64,000 bases of DNA from Lytechinus variegatus (Eukaryota > Echinodermata > Echinoidea > Temnopleuroida > Toxopneustidae): positions 26,798,462-26,862,461 of the forward strand of contig NC_054753.1 of the NCBI RefSeq assembly GCF_018143015.1, given 5' to 3'. Of this stretch, positions 42,111 through 54,500 are shown in pieces (the first letter of the stretch is position 1; each line of letters starts with the position of its first letter). The translations under genes were made by a program, and so were the position numbers. Below the pieces are notes generated by a model that saw only the letters and a program-made list of their open reading frames with translations, did no database searches and had not been told where the DNA came from.

Positions 42111-42302
42111 TATACACTCTTAGTACAATCAGTATTTAGTGAAGGATCTTCATTTTTGTTTTGCCTTCTGTTAATATCGGCGATATTGTGCAAATTGAAC
42201 AGATTTTTCTATTCCACTTAATTTTTGTATTCATTGTGAAAAATGAAATTTGTGTATGACAATATGAACATTGCATTTAGGTTTATCATTCTTTATTGAA
42301 GT

Positions 42303-42695
42303 GCACAATATTGCTAAAGCTTAGAGGTCAAGCCAAACCCAACAGAAAAAAAATTAACAAAAAAGAGAAATATAAAACAAGCATAAAGCTGAAAATGTCA
42401 TCAAAATCGAATAAGAAACCCCAGACAGTTATGACATTCAAAAAATTCGCTTATTATTAACAAAACAGCGCAACAAAGTGATATACAAATAAGAGAGTCT
42501 ATATGTCACTCAACATTTCTTTTGTATTTTATTGTACGAATCATACAACATCAACTATTTTTCCAATTTGACAATAAAGAAACTCTTAGTCGAATCATTA
42601 TAGGTTAAAACGATGGTAATTCCACAATTGAAATTAAGCGATAATTTAACTTAAGTTTCATAACTTTCTTATTTTACACCCGATTCGGACTGATT
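42303..42695. mobile_element. Old half copy of the TTAA palindrome family (AGGTCAAG ends)
   Basis: GAGGTCAAGCCAAACCCAAC, then GCTGAAAATGTCATCAAAATC and GTTATGACATTC in family order. It is diverged and abuts the TTAA of the next copy. Confidence 0.65.
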
Positions 42696-42699
42696 TTAA

Positions 42700-43294
42700 A
42701 AGACAAGTGCACCCCAACAAAAATCTGATTTGAATAAAAAGAAAAAAGTCAAACAAGCATAACACTTAAAACTTCATCAAAATCGGATGTAAAATAAGAA
42801 AGTTATAACATTTTAAAATTTCGCCTAATATCTCGACATGTACATCCTGCTCGGTATGCAAATGAGGGGACCGATGACATCACCCACTCACTATTTCTTT
42901 TGTATTTTTGTTAAATGAAATATGCAATATTTTCATTTTCTTGTGATTGTCATGTGAAAAAAAGTTTCATTCCTCCCTGAACACGTGGAATCCCATTATT
43001 TCAACATTTTGTGGTTCAAGCAAGGGTAAAATAATCGTCAAATTCGTAAAAATTGAAATATTGTATAATTCAACCGATAAATAACAAAAGAAATAGTGAG
43101 TGAGTGACAATATCAACTCTCTCATTTGCATATCAGTGAGTTGTGCATATAACTGTTTTGTGAAAAATAACCGAAACTTAAAAATGTAGAAAGTTTCTGT
43201 TTTTACATCCGATTTTGATGAATTTTCAGTGTTTTGTTTGTTGGATTTTTCTCTTTTTATTCAAATCAACTTTTTGTTGGGGTGGATTTGTCCT
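42700..43294. mobile_element. TTAA-flanked palindrome, AAGACAAGTGCACCCC ends
   Basis: Left AAGACAAGTGCACCCCAAC complements the right GTTGGGGTGGATTTGTCCT; TTAA is at 42696-42699 and 43295-43298. The arms include CAAAATCGGATGTAAAA and its complement TTTTACATCCGATTTTG. Confidence 0.85.
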
Positions 43295-43299
43295 TTAAG

Positions 43300-45800
43300 C
43301 TTATTTTATTTGTCGCTTTTTTCAAATTATCATGTTTATATTTGCATGACTGATCTTGACCTATAAGTAACTATTTTTTTACACAACTCTTTCCTGGTTC
43401 CCCATCCCTTTTTTCCTTTTAGTTTTCAATTTCATAATATTCGTGATTTCTTTGCTTTGAAACAACATCTCTAATGGTTAACTCGTCACTCTTTGAACAG
43501 AACGCGCATTTAACATTGATTTTGACCGTTCATTGTAATGGATCATCAATTTCACTAGGAAAAGTACATCTAAATTGAACTGAATTATAGAACTTACTTT
43601 CATGTTTCAAATGTATCACACGATAGATATTTATAGCGGAAATTGTTCATATTAAATGGCTCCAAAGCAGTCTTCGGAAATGCTGAACATGATTTAATTA
43701 GGTTTAGCGCCATCTGCGAGTAATCCAATCGAATACAAATTTCTGGATTGCGCATATCGATAAATTCAATAAAAAAAAAAAAATAGAAAGGACATCGGCA
43801 GACCGAAATGACATCACTGGTAGGTCCATGCTCTGTAAGAGGTCTGTCTAAGAATGGGGGGGGGGACTCAGGTAGGTTTTTTTTTTTAAATGGCCGGACA
43901 ATCAGCAATCCAGTTGCGTAAAATGAATGTAATACCATGAATTTTTTTATTCTAATAACTGTTAATGGGTTGTGTAATTCCATGGAGGAAATACGTGAGA
44001 TAAGCCCAATTATGTGTATGAACATTATCAAAATACGAAATCTGGCTCTATATCGAAATTCATGCAGACTGGGGCGAATCTTTAATACCGGGTGCTGATT
44101 GAAAAAAAAAATACAAGCAAAAAACACCAACGTATAACACACATATAGATTTCACTCCAAAATAAAGGTAATTTTGATCAGAACAAAAAGTTTACAAGCA
44201 AAAAACTAAAAAGAGTTTCACTCCAAAATCAAGGTGATTTTGGCCAAAAAAAATGAAGGAAAAAAAACAGTTTTCGCTCTAAATTCATGATAGCGTACGC
44301 ATGCAGCACCCCCGCTGGGACCATTCTTCCTCGCGATTCCGATCACGTGATGCAATTTAAGTCATTATCTGTGACGTTGCAAACGCGTGAACAATTTAAA
44401 TTTAGGTTAGGTTATTATTAGCCCAGTCGCCTTGTACTTCGGTTTGTGTGAAAAGTGGGATGTTTATTCTGTATTGAGATTAATCCATTGATAACAGTAA
44501 AACATAATTTAGTAACTCCCGAGAAGGGTACAGTGTTTAAAAGGCAAGTAACCGGGTTAAAAACAACAAAGAAATATGTCGCTATCTCTCACTTTATGGG
44601 AGCTAACTTTGAATAATTATATTTTTTTTATAAAAATAATTGAATAATAATAATGATCGTAAATATGATGTGTACCCTAAGTGCATGTAGATGTTTGCGA
44701 ATCCGAAAAAAACCCCACAGGGCGTTAATCCAAACATAAATGTGGCGATATCATGATTGAAACATTAAAACAAGCTGGATAGCATAGAAATATGAGGCGG
44801 GGGGGGGGGGGCATGGCGGAACCAACAAGAGTTTCATGACCAAGAAGAGGAGGGGGAAGGGAAGGTAAAGGATAAAGGCGAGATATGTCACGATTTTCTG
44901 AATATTGGGTCAAAATCTCTGACAAATCTAAAACATTTGTAATAAAAAGGTTTTTTTAATTAAATTTGCTCGCTTCATCCCCTCGTAGCAATTTAGAGAC
45001 TTTGCCGCACATGACATGCCTAGCCCCCTTATTTTTTTACCTCATCACGCTACTGGACAGTTTAATCAGCTTCAGTCCTCACCCTCTTATATTTGCCAAT
45101 TATTAAAAAAAAACATTTATTTAGTTGTAATAAATGTAATATGGAAAATGGAGAAATAAAATATAAATTATGGTTGTGATAATCCACGTTATCTGAATGT
45201 CGTCAATCGTATTTTGTTCTTAAACATTTTGACATCGCATCAACCATTCGCAGTATCTAAATACAGAATATAATACGACTCTCAGCATATCACCTTTGAA
45301 TTCGTTAGATAAATAAATCTGCAAGGGCAAACACAATACTATACTAATGACTTCGTAAAAATAGAAGCACACAAGTCATGTTTATCTTGCATGTAAGAAC
45401 AATTAATTTTGGAAATTCACCTCGTTTGGCAAAATAGAGATAAAATATCAAGTTCAGTTGGGTAAACAAATTGATAATTTTGTCGTTAGGCGTATGTAAA
45501 CATGGTACATGGCATTGTCCTAGAGGCCGAGGTCTGTCATTTTATAAACGTGGGCAAACTATATTATTGGATGGTTAAGGCGTTTTGATTATTTAAGCAT
45601 CAAACACTTCATTGAATGAGAATACAACCTTGTTCATTTTTGATAAAATAATTGTATAAAAAGGAAGAAAATTTATGTTGAAAGAATTCGGATCAGAAGT
45701 TATAAATAATGGCCGTTTAAAAATGAGATCACAAAGACTCTGAAATCGGCGACTTTGTGATGAGTAGATTATGATGGTAATAACAACCCTGTAAGTCGTG
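43300..45800. other. Intergenic, no gene; short duplications and G runs
   Basis: Around 44150-44245 TTTCACTCCAAAAT recurs in a tandem copy about 70 bp apart. G runs are at 43857-43865 and 44799-44810. Open frames here have no recognisable domain. Confidence 0.5.
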
Positions 45801-46529
45801 TACTTAATCATGATTTTAAAAACAAATTAAATAGTGAGTGGATGACGTCATCAGTCCCCTTATTGCATACCGACCGAGATGTTTTGCGAGTTGAGAGAAA
45901 CTTATAAATGCCCGAACTTTATTATTTTACATCATATTATGTTGTAGTGGACTTATTCTTTAAATGACAAGCCCCCCAAAAAAAAATAAATAAAAAAAAA
46001 AATAAAAAGAGAAAAATACAAGAAGCACAACACTGAAAGCTTCTCAAAATCGGATGCAAAATTAGAAAGTTATGACATTCAAAATTTTCGCTTTTTTTCA
46101 AAAATAGTTAAATGGACATCCTGGTCGGTATGCAAATGATGACATCACCAACTCACTATTTCTTTTGTATAAAATATTTTAATTTTCTCCTCATTGTCAT
46201 GTGATAGGCCTATAAAGTTTTATTCTTCCCTTATGTGGATTTGATATTGTTTAACATTTTGTGGTTCAGTCAAGTTGGTCAGTATTGTCAAATCTGTAAA
46301 AATAAAATATTGTTTAATTCAAACAATAAAAAACAAAAAGAAATAATGAGTGAAGGACATCAGTCTCTCATTTTGCATATCACCATTTTGTGAAAAATAA
46401 GTGAATTCAGTTTAAAGTGTTATACCTTTTTTATTTTGCATCCGATTCTGATGAAATTTTCAATGAGTGCTTATTTGATTTTTTTCTCTATTGATTCAAA
46501 TAAAACAATTTCTAGGTAGGACTTGACCT
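45800..46529. mobile_element. TTAA palindrome (45964-46529) beside a half copy (45800-45959)
   Basis: The full copy runs from TTAA (45960-45963) to TTAA (46530-46533) with ATGACAAGCCCCCC and GGTAGGACTTGACCT ends. Upstream, ATAGTGAGTGGATGACGTCA ... GTAGTGGACTTATTCT is the right half of an older copy sharing the same TTAA. Confidence 0.75.
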
Positions 46530-46890
46530 TTAAGGAGGACTTACGTTTACAACCTGTAGACTGAAAATTTATCTGAGATTTCATATCTGACCATCAAAGA
46601 GTATGCTGACCGGCTCAAATCAACATGGGAAAAATCTCTTGACGAGATCTTATTCATCTTCTGACTCAATGAAACATCCTATATCTTCCGCCAGTCAAAA
46701 AAGTTCCAACAGTAATTCAGTAAAGTAAACTTTTCTCCCTCATTTTGACAAAAGAAGTTCAATGAATTCCCTTCCAAGAATCAATGATAAAAAAAAAATG
46801 GCGAATCTAACAATGCATACATTTTTTTTATTGTCAGTCGGCAATATCCAATTAATTTTATTTTTAGGGTTGTGTAACTTGGAATCAGCT

Positions 46891-47047
46891 GGGTGTTTTT
46901 TAAAGCTGTTCGTAAGTTAAGAACGACTGGTGAACTTTCAATACGCGCTAAATAATCACCAATGGACGTTAGTGATGAATGTCACATACCACCAGAAAAG
47001 ATCACCAGTAAACTCTTAACTTAGGAACAGCTTTATGAAACGGCCCC
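46891..47047. mobile_element. Foldback MITE with GTTAAGAACGAC arms, copy 2
   Basis: AGCTGTTCGTAAGTTAAGAA at the left and CTTAACTTAGGAACAGCTT at the right; same family as 17330-17499. Confidence 0.75.
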
Positions 47048-47049
47048 CG

Positions 47050-48240
47050 GTCGTTGTTATTTTTCTTACCAGACGGATACTTAGATCATTATACAAAAAG
47101 ATACATTTTTGTTGTATACTTGATACAAAAAAAAGATAGAACGAGAGGTTAATAGGTATATTTCTTAAATCTCGCAAACATACCAATAATATAGAAATCA
47201 ACTAGGATATAGCAAACACAGATTATAGTAAATGAAATTTGGTCGGCAGTTCATAAGTCCAATTCTATTCGGTAAACAATAGATACATTTTCACTTTGCT
47301 TTGGTTAAGAGTTACTAATTTTGTTTCGCAAATATTAGACAGCAAGATCTAAATATCGATATTGCTATGGAATTTGTCCCTCAAGTTCTAGTTTTGTTCT
47401 GTCATCAGTCATGATAAAAGATATTTGTGTTAGTATAGGTCTAATTAAGAGTTACAAATCTTGTTTCGCAAATATTAGACAACACGATACTATTTTGATT
47501 TTTATTGATTGTTCAAGATAGCATTTTACTAGTATTTACTCAAATATATATATATTTATCGTATGTTTCTATCAGAATTATAAAGTTTTTAAGGACTGCA
47601 GAAAACGCCCCTCCCATACGTGGAGATGACTCACGCGAAGTAATCAGAATGTACACAGTGAAATCAAACAACAACGATTCCTTTATAATGTTTTTTTTTT
47701 ACCTCACTGCTCGAATAAAGTTCAACACCAATAAAGATCTTGGAATGATGCTCGATATAATATTGACATTTTTTATTTGTATCACATTCTGTCTCATCAG
47801 TGGCGTAAAAATGAGAAACAAAATTTGAGGGGGTTGAGATGTGGCGTATCGGGTAAAATTTGCGAGCGAACAGAGCAAGAGAGCAAAAAAGAATTGACAT
47901 TTTTATAAAAAAAATCAAATTTTCTTTTCTCTCTATTTTTCTTAGTCCTGATTTTGTTTTGAGACAGGGGGAGGGGAGCGCCCCAAGCCCCCTATCAGTA
48001 AGCCATTGTGTCACTATGGTTTGACTTCACAAAGCACTTTTCTTTGCCGACGACGTCCTACACTCGAAAGTGACTGGCGCGTAAAATCTGGAGAGATTGA
48101 AGAGCGCCATCATATTCAACAACAACAAAATCTAATCTCTCTAAATAATTATGGAACTTCAAAACAGGAGTATAAACATCAGTGATAGTTATCAGTGTTT
48201 GTTATTGAAATTTGCAATTTCATAATAAAATACCATACGA
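47050..48240. other. Intergenic, nothing recognised
   Basis: A short direct repeat, TTGTTTCGCAAATATTAGAC, lies at about 47319 and 47460. Nothing coding was seen. Confidence 0.5.
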
Positions 48241-48259
48241 TTGATTATCTCGAGTACCT

Positions 48260-48445
48260 GTAAATGACAGGGGCCGCGGAACGGTTTTCAAAGTGGGGGG
48301 GGGGGGGGGGGCTGACCATGCTAAAAATCACAAACATATGGTCATTCTTACATTTTTGTACACGGTTTTGGAAAAAAAAATTTGGGGGGGGGCTGAAGCC
48401 CCCCCCCCCCCCCTCCAGCCCCGGTTCCCCGGCCCCTGAATGAGT
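48260..48445. repeat. Poly-G/C repeat with GCGGAACGGTT
   Basis: GGCCGCGGAACGGTTTTC, a long G run, GCTGACCATGCTAAAAATC and further G and C runs. The same start occurs at 31434-31460, so it is dispersed. Confidence 0.65.
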
Positions 48446-48544
48446 AACAACTATATCAGGAGGACTTTGCAACAACATTGTTTAAATCAACTTTCATGGC
48501 CCTGGGAAGCGGGGTTGCTGGGAGTGTTGAAGCATCCCCAAGAT

Positions 48545-48800
48545 TTTCCGGGGGGGGGGGATGTTTGGGTGCTATTCTCCTTTAGGCAGCACCCCTTGAA
48601 GTCTGGTAGGTGTGATAAAAATGGAGAAACGTAACCAAAATGACCAACATTTTGTAGTGAACCCTTCCTTCTTTTCTCTTGTCAAATTTTTCGGGATTAA
48701 AATGACTTTCATTTTGCAGTGAAACCTTTTTTTTTGCTTGTCAAATTGACCTCCATCAGCACCCCCTGTAACCCCCCCCCAAAAAAAAACCCCGTTCCCA
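48545..48800. repeat. Poly-G/C, TTTTTTGCTTGTCAAA repeat, copy 4
   Basis: A G run at 48550-48560, then TTTTTTTTGCTTGTCAAAT and a C run at 48772-48780. Confidence 0.6.
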
Positions 48801-49855
48801 TGCAGGGCCCCGCACGATTTAAGATTTTTTGTGCCAGTAGTGTCCGCGCTATTATAGCTTTTCTTACTGTCATTGCTCATAATAACCTCGCCCAAAAATA
48901 AAAAAAAAATATATGTAAGGAAAAATTCCCAGCTGTTTTTACTGAAACGCAGAGGGTTAAGGGACAACTTAAAAGGAATCAATCAAAGTGTATATTTACT
49001 GGATGGTACAAACAGGGATGGTGGCAAGGGGGGCAGGGGATAATTTCACTCCTTTTTTATTTCTTAATTATATAGAAAAAAAGGAGGAAGAGTGGAGAAA
49101 ACAGAAAGGGAGAGAGCAGAATGCCAAAGAGATATATCTATAAGCTGTGCATCTTGTTTTTCAATCATTGATAAACATGACGCCATCCTTCTTTATAGGG
49201 TGCCACCCCTCCCTCAACAAAATACCTTGACTCCACCCCAAGGTATGCCCACCTGTTTTTTTTTTGTATTCTGCTCCCTACCATTCTCCACTGTAATCTA
49301 ATATACATGATGTTTAAAAATAAACAAGACATTTATTGGTGCACACGTTCAGTAGTAGTTCTCACAACTGTATCGGCATCCTCTCTTGGAGATTTATATG
49401 ACAAGAAAATACGTCATTTCCCCCCCCCCATTACAACCAAAGCTGGTTGGGGGTAGTTCTATTTAGCTTTCTTTTTTTACAAACAAAGTTAGCTTTCTTA
49501 ATAAGGCCAAATGAAAAAAATTCGTGCGTGAAGCGTGAGATAGAGTTTTTATTAATTGTACTGACATGAAAAGGAACATTGAATTAACTACTGTTTTTAG
49601 CGTTATAGGTAAAGCCTTGCCCTCTAACGTACAGTTCCTGATAGTGGAGTTAGCGCTTGACCACTCAGTACGTCTACATGATCACCAGCACTGTAGCGGG
49701 ATATCGCCTGCTATAAATTTGTTTTTCCCCCTCCCACATTGGCTGCTTCACTTGGGGTACAGACTGACCGAGCAGAATCTGAGAGGGGGGGGGGGGGGGG
49801 ATTGCGATGTTGATAAAAAAAATATTGTTGTGTACGTTCAGTGGATATGATCTCA

Positions 49856-50093
49856 CACTGTAAAAACTGTGGTGTTAAAACTGACACCAATTGGTGTTAA
49901 TAGTGGACCACACCCTGAGGTGTTAAAATTACACCCTTAAGATTCAACTTAACACCAAAGAGTGTAAATGTAACAACCTAAGGTGTTGTAATAACACCTA
50001 TAGGTGTAAAACTAACACCACCAATTTAACACCGGTGTAAAATAACTGGGGTGGTCCTCTTGTACACCGGTTAACACCACAGTTTTTGCTGTG
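49856..50093 (+). mobile_element. CACTG-ended MITE copy G
   Basis: CACTGTAAAAACTGTGGTG to CCACAGTTTTTGCTGTG; nearly identical in length and order to copy F. Confidence 0.88.
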
Positions 50094-50099
50094 CACAAC

Positions 50100-51590
50100 T
50101 GCATATAATAGAAATTCAACATGATCATCAAAATGCGTGAATCTGAGAAACCCGGGGAGGGGGGGGGGGTCGCAATTTAGGTCTGATACGATCTCCGAAT
50201 ACAATAACTTCGAATTCTTTCTTTTTTGTATTTATGTAATAACTTCGAATTCATAAGTTTAAAGGTCCCAGGCCAACTTCATCAATCGAATATACGATTC
50301 GATTTATGTGAAATGAATTTCTATCATTATGAACATGAAGTTACGTTACTGGAAACATATGTTTTCCAATGCAAATGTTGTCTTTAAGATACATCATAAA
50401 AACTGAATCTGACGGGCTGACAGGAGGGCGGTTATCAAATTTATTTGATAATCAAAATATTCTATAAAGAAGTTTTGGCAACTTTTCTATTTCATATTTT
50501 TTGCATATTGGTAACTTTGACATTACAAGGACCTGGTATTTATGAAATCGGAGAAGGTTGACTTGATGTTCGCAGTGAACTTTTCTCCGTTGACACGCTT
50601 GATACCCGCTGGGGACGTTACCATGGCAATTAGACATTGATCTGCGAACTTGCGTCAACTTTAACCGATCAACAAGTTGCGCAGTGGCATAATACGTGGA
50701 AATGTGTGTCAGGGAGGAAGAAACTGCAATATGATGTGATGATGATGATGGTGATGATGATGATGATAGTGAAGATTATGATGATAATTATAATGATAAC
50801 AATGATAATAAAAATATTATCATTAAAGCTTGTGTATAGTTTTGGTAAATCCACCAAAATGCACCTATCACTATTCAAATTCATTGCTAGCTAATATGAA
50901 TGGATATGCCCTCTAACAGTTATGATGTGGAGGATATGAAATGAAAATGTGTTTTACAGGATAAATTTTGTGATTTTACATGGAAATTTAACTTTATCGG
51001 GTCACCCGATCAAATCAAAATATCTGTGTGTTTTTGTCTTTCAATTAAATCCTATTCCAAATCATGGAATGGGCTGAAACTTTCAAGATATGTTCTTTGT
51101 CTGTAACTTTTGGATATCTAATCACTAAATTTATAAGATAAGTGCTTGAATGCCCATTTTTTAAATTTAAAACAAGCATCGCCGAGAGAGGGTGCTATAT
51201 ATCCAAGATTTGAATATTTGAAATTTTCTCAGAGAAGTGCAGTTGGAAAAATATCTAACGGTCTCTACGCTTCAGTAAGACTGTCATATTAGATGATATT
51301 CGATTATCAATCACATTATTGACCCTTTACCAAAGCTATACACATTTTAACAATAATCATATTAATGAATTACCATAACAGTTTCTTAAAGATGTTTTGT
51401 TGTTTTTCGCTTAAATCAAATTTCATACAAAGTAGTTTACAAAGTAACAATTGTAAATAATAATTCAAACAAATTTCTGAAACTCGTATACATTATGCAC
51501 ATCATGAAATAATATTCTAAGACACTGCATGGTACCACTACCAGATGAGTTTAACGAACAAATATCAGAGATAAAACCTATAAAGGTATA
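50100..51590. other. Intergenic, no gene
   Basis: A G run at 50159-50169 and a GAT microsatellite at 50735-50815. Nothing else was recognised. Confidence 0.5.
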
Positions 51591-51596
51591 TATAAA

Positions 51597-54500
51597 TTCA
51601 ATTCAATTCAATTCAAATAAACATTTATTTTCCTCCATTTTACAAAGTTACATTCATTATTGTTCACAAGAATACACTTCAAATCAATTTCTATAAAGAA
51701 TATAAATATAAACAACTTATGTGTAAAGAGGAAGGCGTATGTCCCTAGAAGCATAATGCTTGTGGCGGGATACGCCTATGGACAAATATATACAATACAC
51801 AAAATACAATACAAAGATAAGAAGGGCGAGGAAAGGAGAAGAGAAGTAGAAAAGAAAACGGGAAGAAAACGAGAGAGGGAGAAGTGAGCAGGAAGGCGGG
51901 CGGGCATGAGTTACCGAGTACCGAGCAAGTAGAGCGTACAACAATGTATGATGGAGAGAGGGAGAGATAAAAATAATAATGCCGCAACATTTGCACATTA
52001 TTCATGTTAACTTAAGATCAAAAGGAATGTAAGGTATTATGATATTCAAGCATAGGATGATAAAATTGATTTTTTAATCTTAAATTTTAAGCTAGTTGCT
52101 GACAAGGATTTTTTTATGAAGTCTGGAAGATCATTCCATATTTTGGGGCCAGAATAACGGATGTTGTGTTGAAAGATAATCTTTTTGTGTTTAGGAATAT
52201 ATATTTGGTTATTTGTTCGGGTATCAAAATGATGTATATTTGATACATGCGTAAAGAAATCACGAAAATTTTCTGGAATTTGAGAATTTAAACACCTGTA
52301 CATAAAATTACATTGCTGAAGTTTATTGATGTCGTTAAATTTCAGCAGTTTCTGGGAATGAAATAAAGATTTCGTGTCTGTTGGTGGTATGATGTCGTTC
52401 ACAGAAATTATACGCACAATTTTATTTTGAAGGGAACATAATTTTTTAAGATGGGTTTGGTATGTGTTAGCCCAGACCAAATTACAATAATAAAAATATG
52501 GCAAGATTAGAGAGCAATATAATGTACGTAGAACCGGTTTTGGAAGATAAAAGCTTAGGCGATATATAATTCCGATATTTTTCGCTACCTTGTTTTCAAT
52601 TTCATTTATGTGATGTGACCATGTTAAATTACTGTCAATGATAATACCAAGAAATTTTGTATTTTCAACTCTGGGAATAATTTGGTTATTAAGCCTAACT
52701 TCAACATGATTAAAATCTATATGCCTTGTAGAGTTACGGAAAATAATGTAATTGCATTTTTTGTAATTGATTGTGAGTTTGTTTGCACTGAACCATTTAC
52801 AGACATTACTCAATTCGGTATTAACAGTTTCACACAAGTGGTAAAGATTTTTATCAGAATAAACTATGTTTGTATCGTCAGCGTACATGATAAAGGAAAG
52901 AAGGTTTGATGAACGATATATGTCATTGATAAATAAAATGAATAAGAGCGGGCCTAGTAATGACCCTTGTGGAACTCCACATGTAATTGTCCTATATTCG
53001 GATTGAACAGAGTTATATAAAGTACATTGCTTACGATTTAAGAGGTAGCTAGAGAAAAGATCAAGGGTAGTCCCACGAATACCATAGTTATCTAGTTTAG
53101 TTAAAAGTATAGTATGATCAATCGTGTCAAACGCTTTTGACAGGTCAATAAATATTCCAATCGCGAATGAATCGCGTTCAAAAGAGTCAATGATTTTATT
53201 TGTTAATTCAAGGACAGCCAGTTCTGTTGAATGGTCACTACGGAAACCGTATTGAGATTTAAAAAGACAATTATTTTTTTCAAGAAAATTATAGGTCCTT
53301 TTATAAATAACCTTTTCCAATATTTTGGAAAAAATAGAAAGGACTGATATGGGCCTGTAATTATTAACCTGTTCTCTATTACCGGTTTTGAAAATTGGAG
53401 AAATTCTTGCAGTTTTCATTTTATCTGGAAATATCCCAGACGCAAGTGATAGATTAAATATATGACACAAAGGTTCGCTTATTAATTCGATTACAAGTTT
53501 GACAATCTTAGGAGAGCAATCGTCTAGACCCGGGGCCTTGTTATTACCAAAACGCATGACAATATTACATATTTCACGTTGGGTTACCGGACTGAAAAAC
53601 AATGATTTAGAATTTGGTTCAGGTAGATACGTTTTGAAATCTGTATAATTTTGAGGAGTGGTGTTAGCTAGCCTAGGACCAATTTCAACAAAGAAATCAT
53701 TAAAAGTATTTGCTATTTGGAGTGGGTCTGTCGATACACTTCCATCACAAACTAAAGAGTTGGGGGTGGTTTTTCTATTTTTATTCAATATTGATTTGAT
53801 TAATTGCCACGTACGGTTTATATTATTTCTATATTCTTCAAATTTACATTTATAATAACATTTTTTAGCCTGTCGTTTCAAAAAGTTAACGTTTTTAAGA
53901 GAGTCTTTGTATTTAGTTTCGTTTCGAACTGTTGGTTTATGGATATATTTTTTATAAAGACTGTTTTTATAACGAATAGTTTGAAGCAATCCATCGGTCA
54001 TCCAGCATTTAAGTTTAATTTTCTTTCTAGATGTTTTTTTCAATGGAAAATTACTATCATACATTGCACGGAATTTGGTTATGAATGTTTCATATGCTTG
54101 ATTCGTATCTTGCATATCTAAAATGTCACCCCAATTTGAATTTTCAATTTCATTTTTAAATTTCGCAATATTGCATGCCGTAAAAGCCCTACGAGGTACC
54201 GCGTGATCTTTCGATTTAGTTTTAATAACATTCATGTCGGTTACGTGAAATATTGGTAAGTGATCTGACACGTCTGAGTATAACAATCCACCTAAAGTAT
54301 GTAAATCAAATTGATTAGTCAAAACATTATCTAAAAGGGTAGCACTTGTTTGTGTAATTCTGGTGGGCCGATGAATTATAGGGAGAAAAAAATTACTAAA
54401 AAGACAGTTTACAAAGTTTTTAATTTGAGAACTAGAATTATGCTTTAAAATATCTATATTTAGATCACCCATCAAAAATATCCGTTTGTTTTCCCTGGAA

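Noticed and set aside
43600..44142. 180-codon minus-strand open frame
   Set aside because: No domain, signal or splice context; composition is like the surrounding non-coding DNA.
48572..48982. 136-codon minus-strand open frame
   Set aside because: It overlaps a dispersed poly-G/C repeat and has a low-complexity Gly/Lys make-up.
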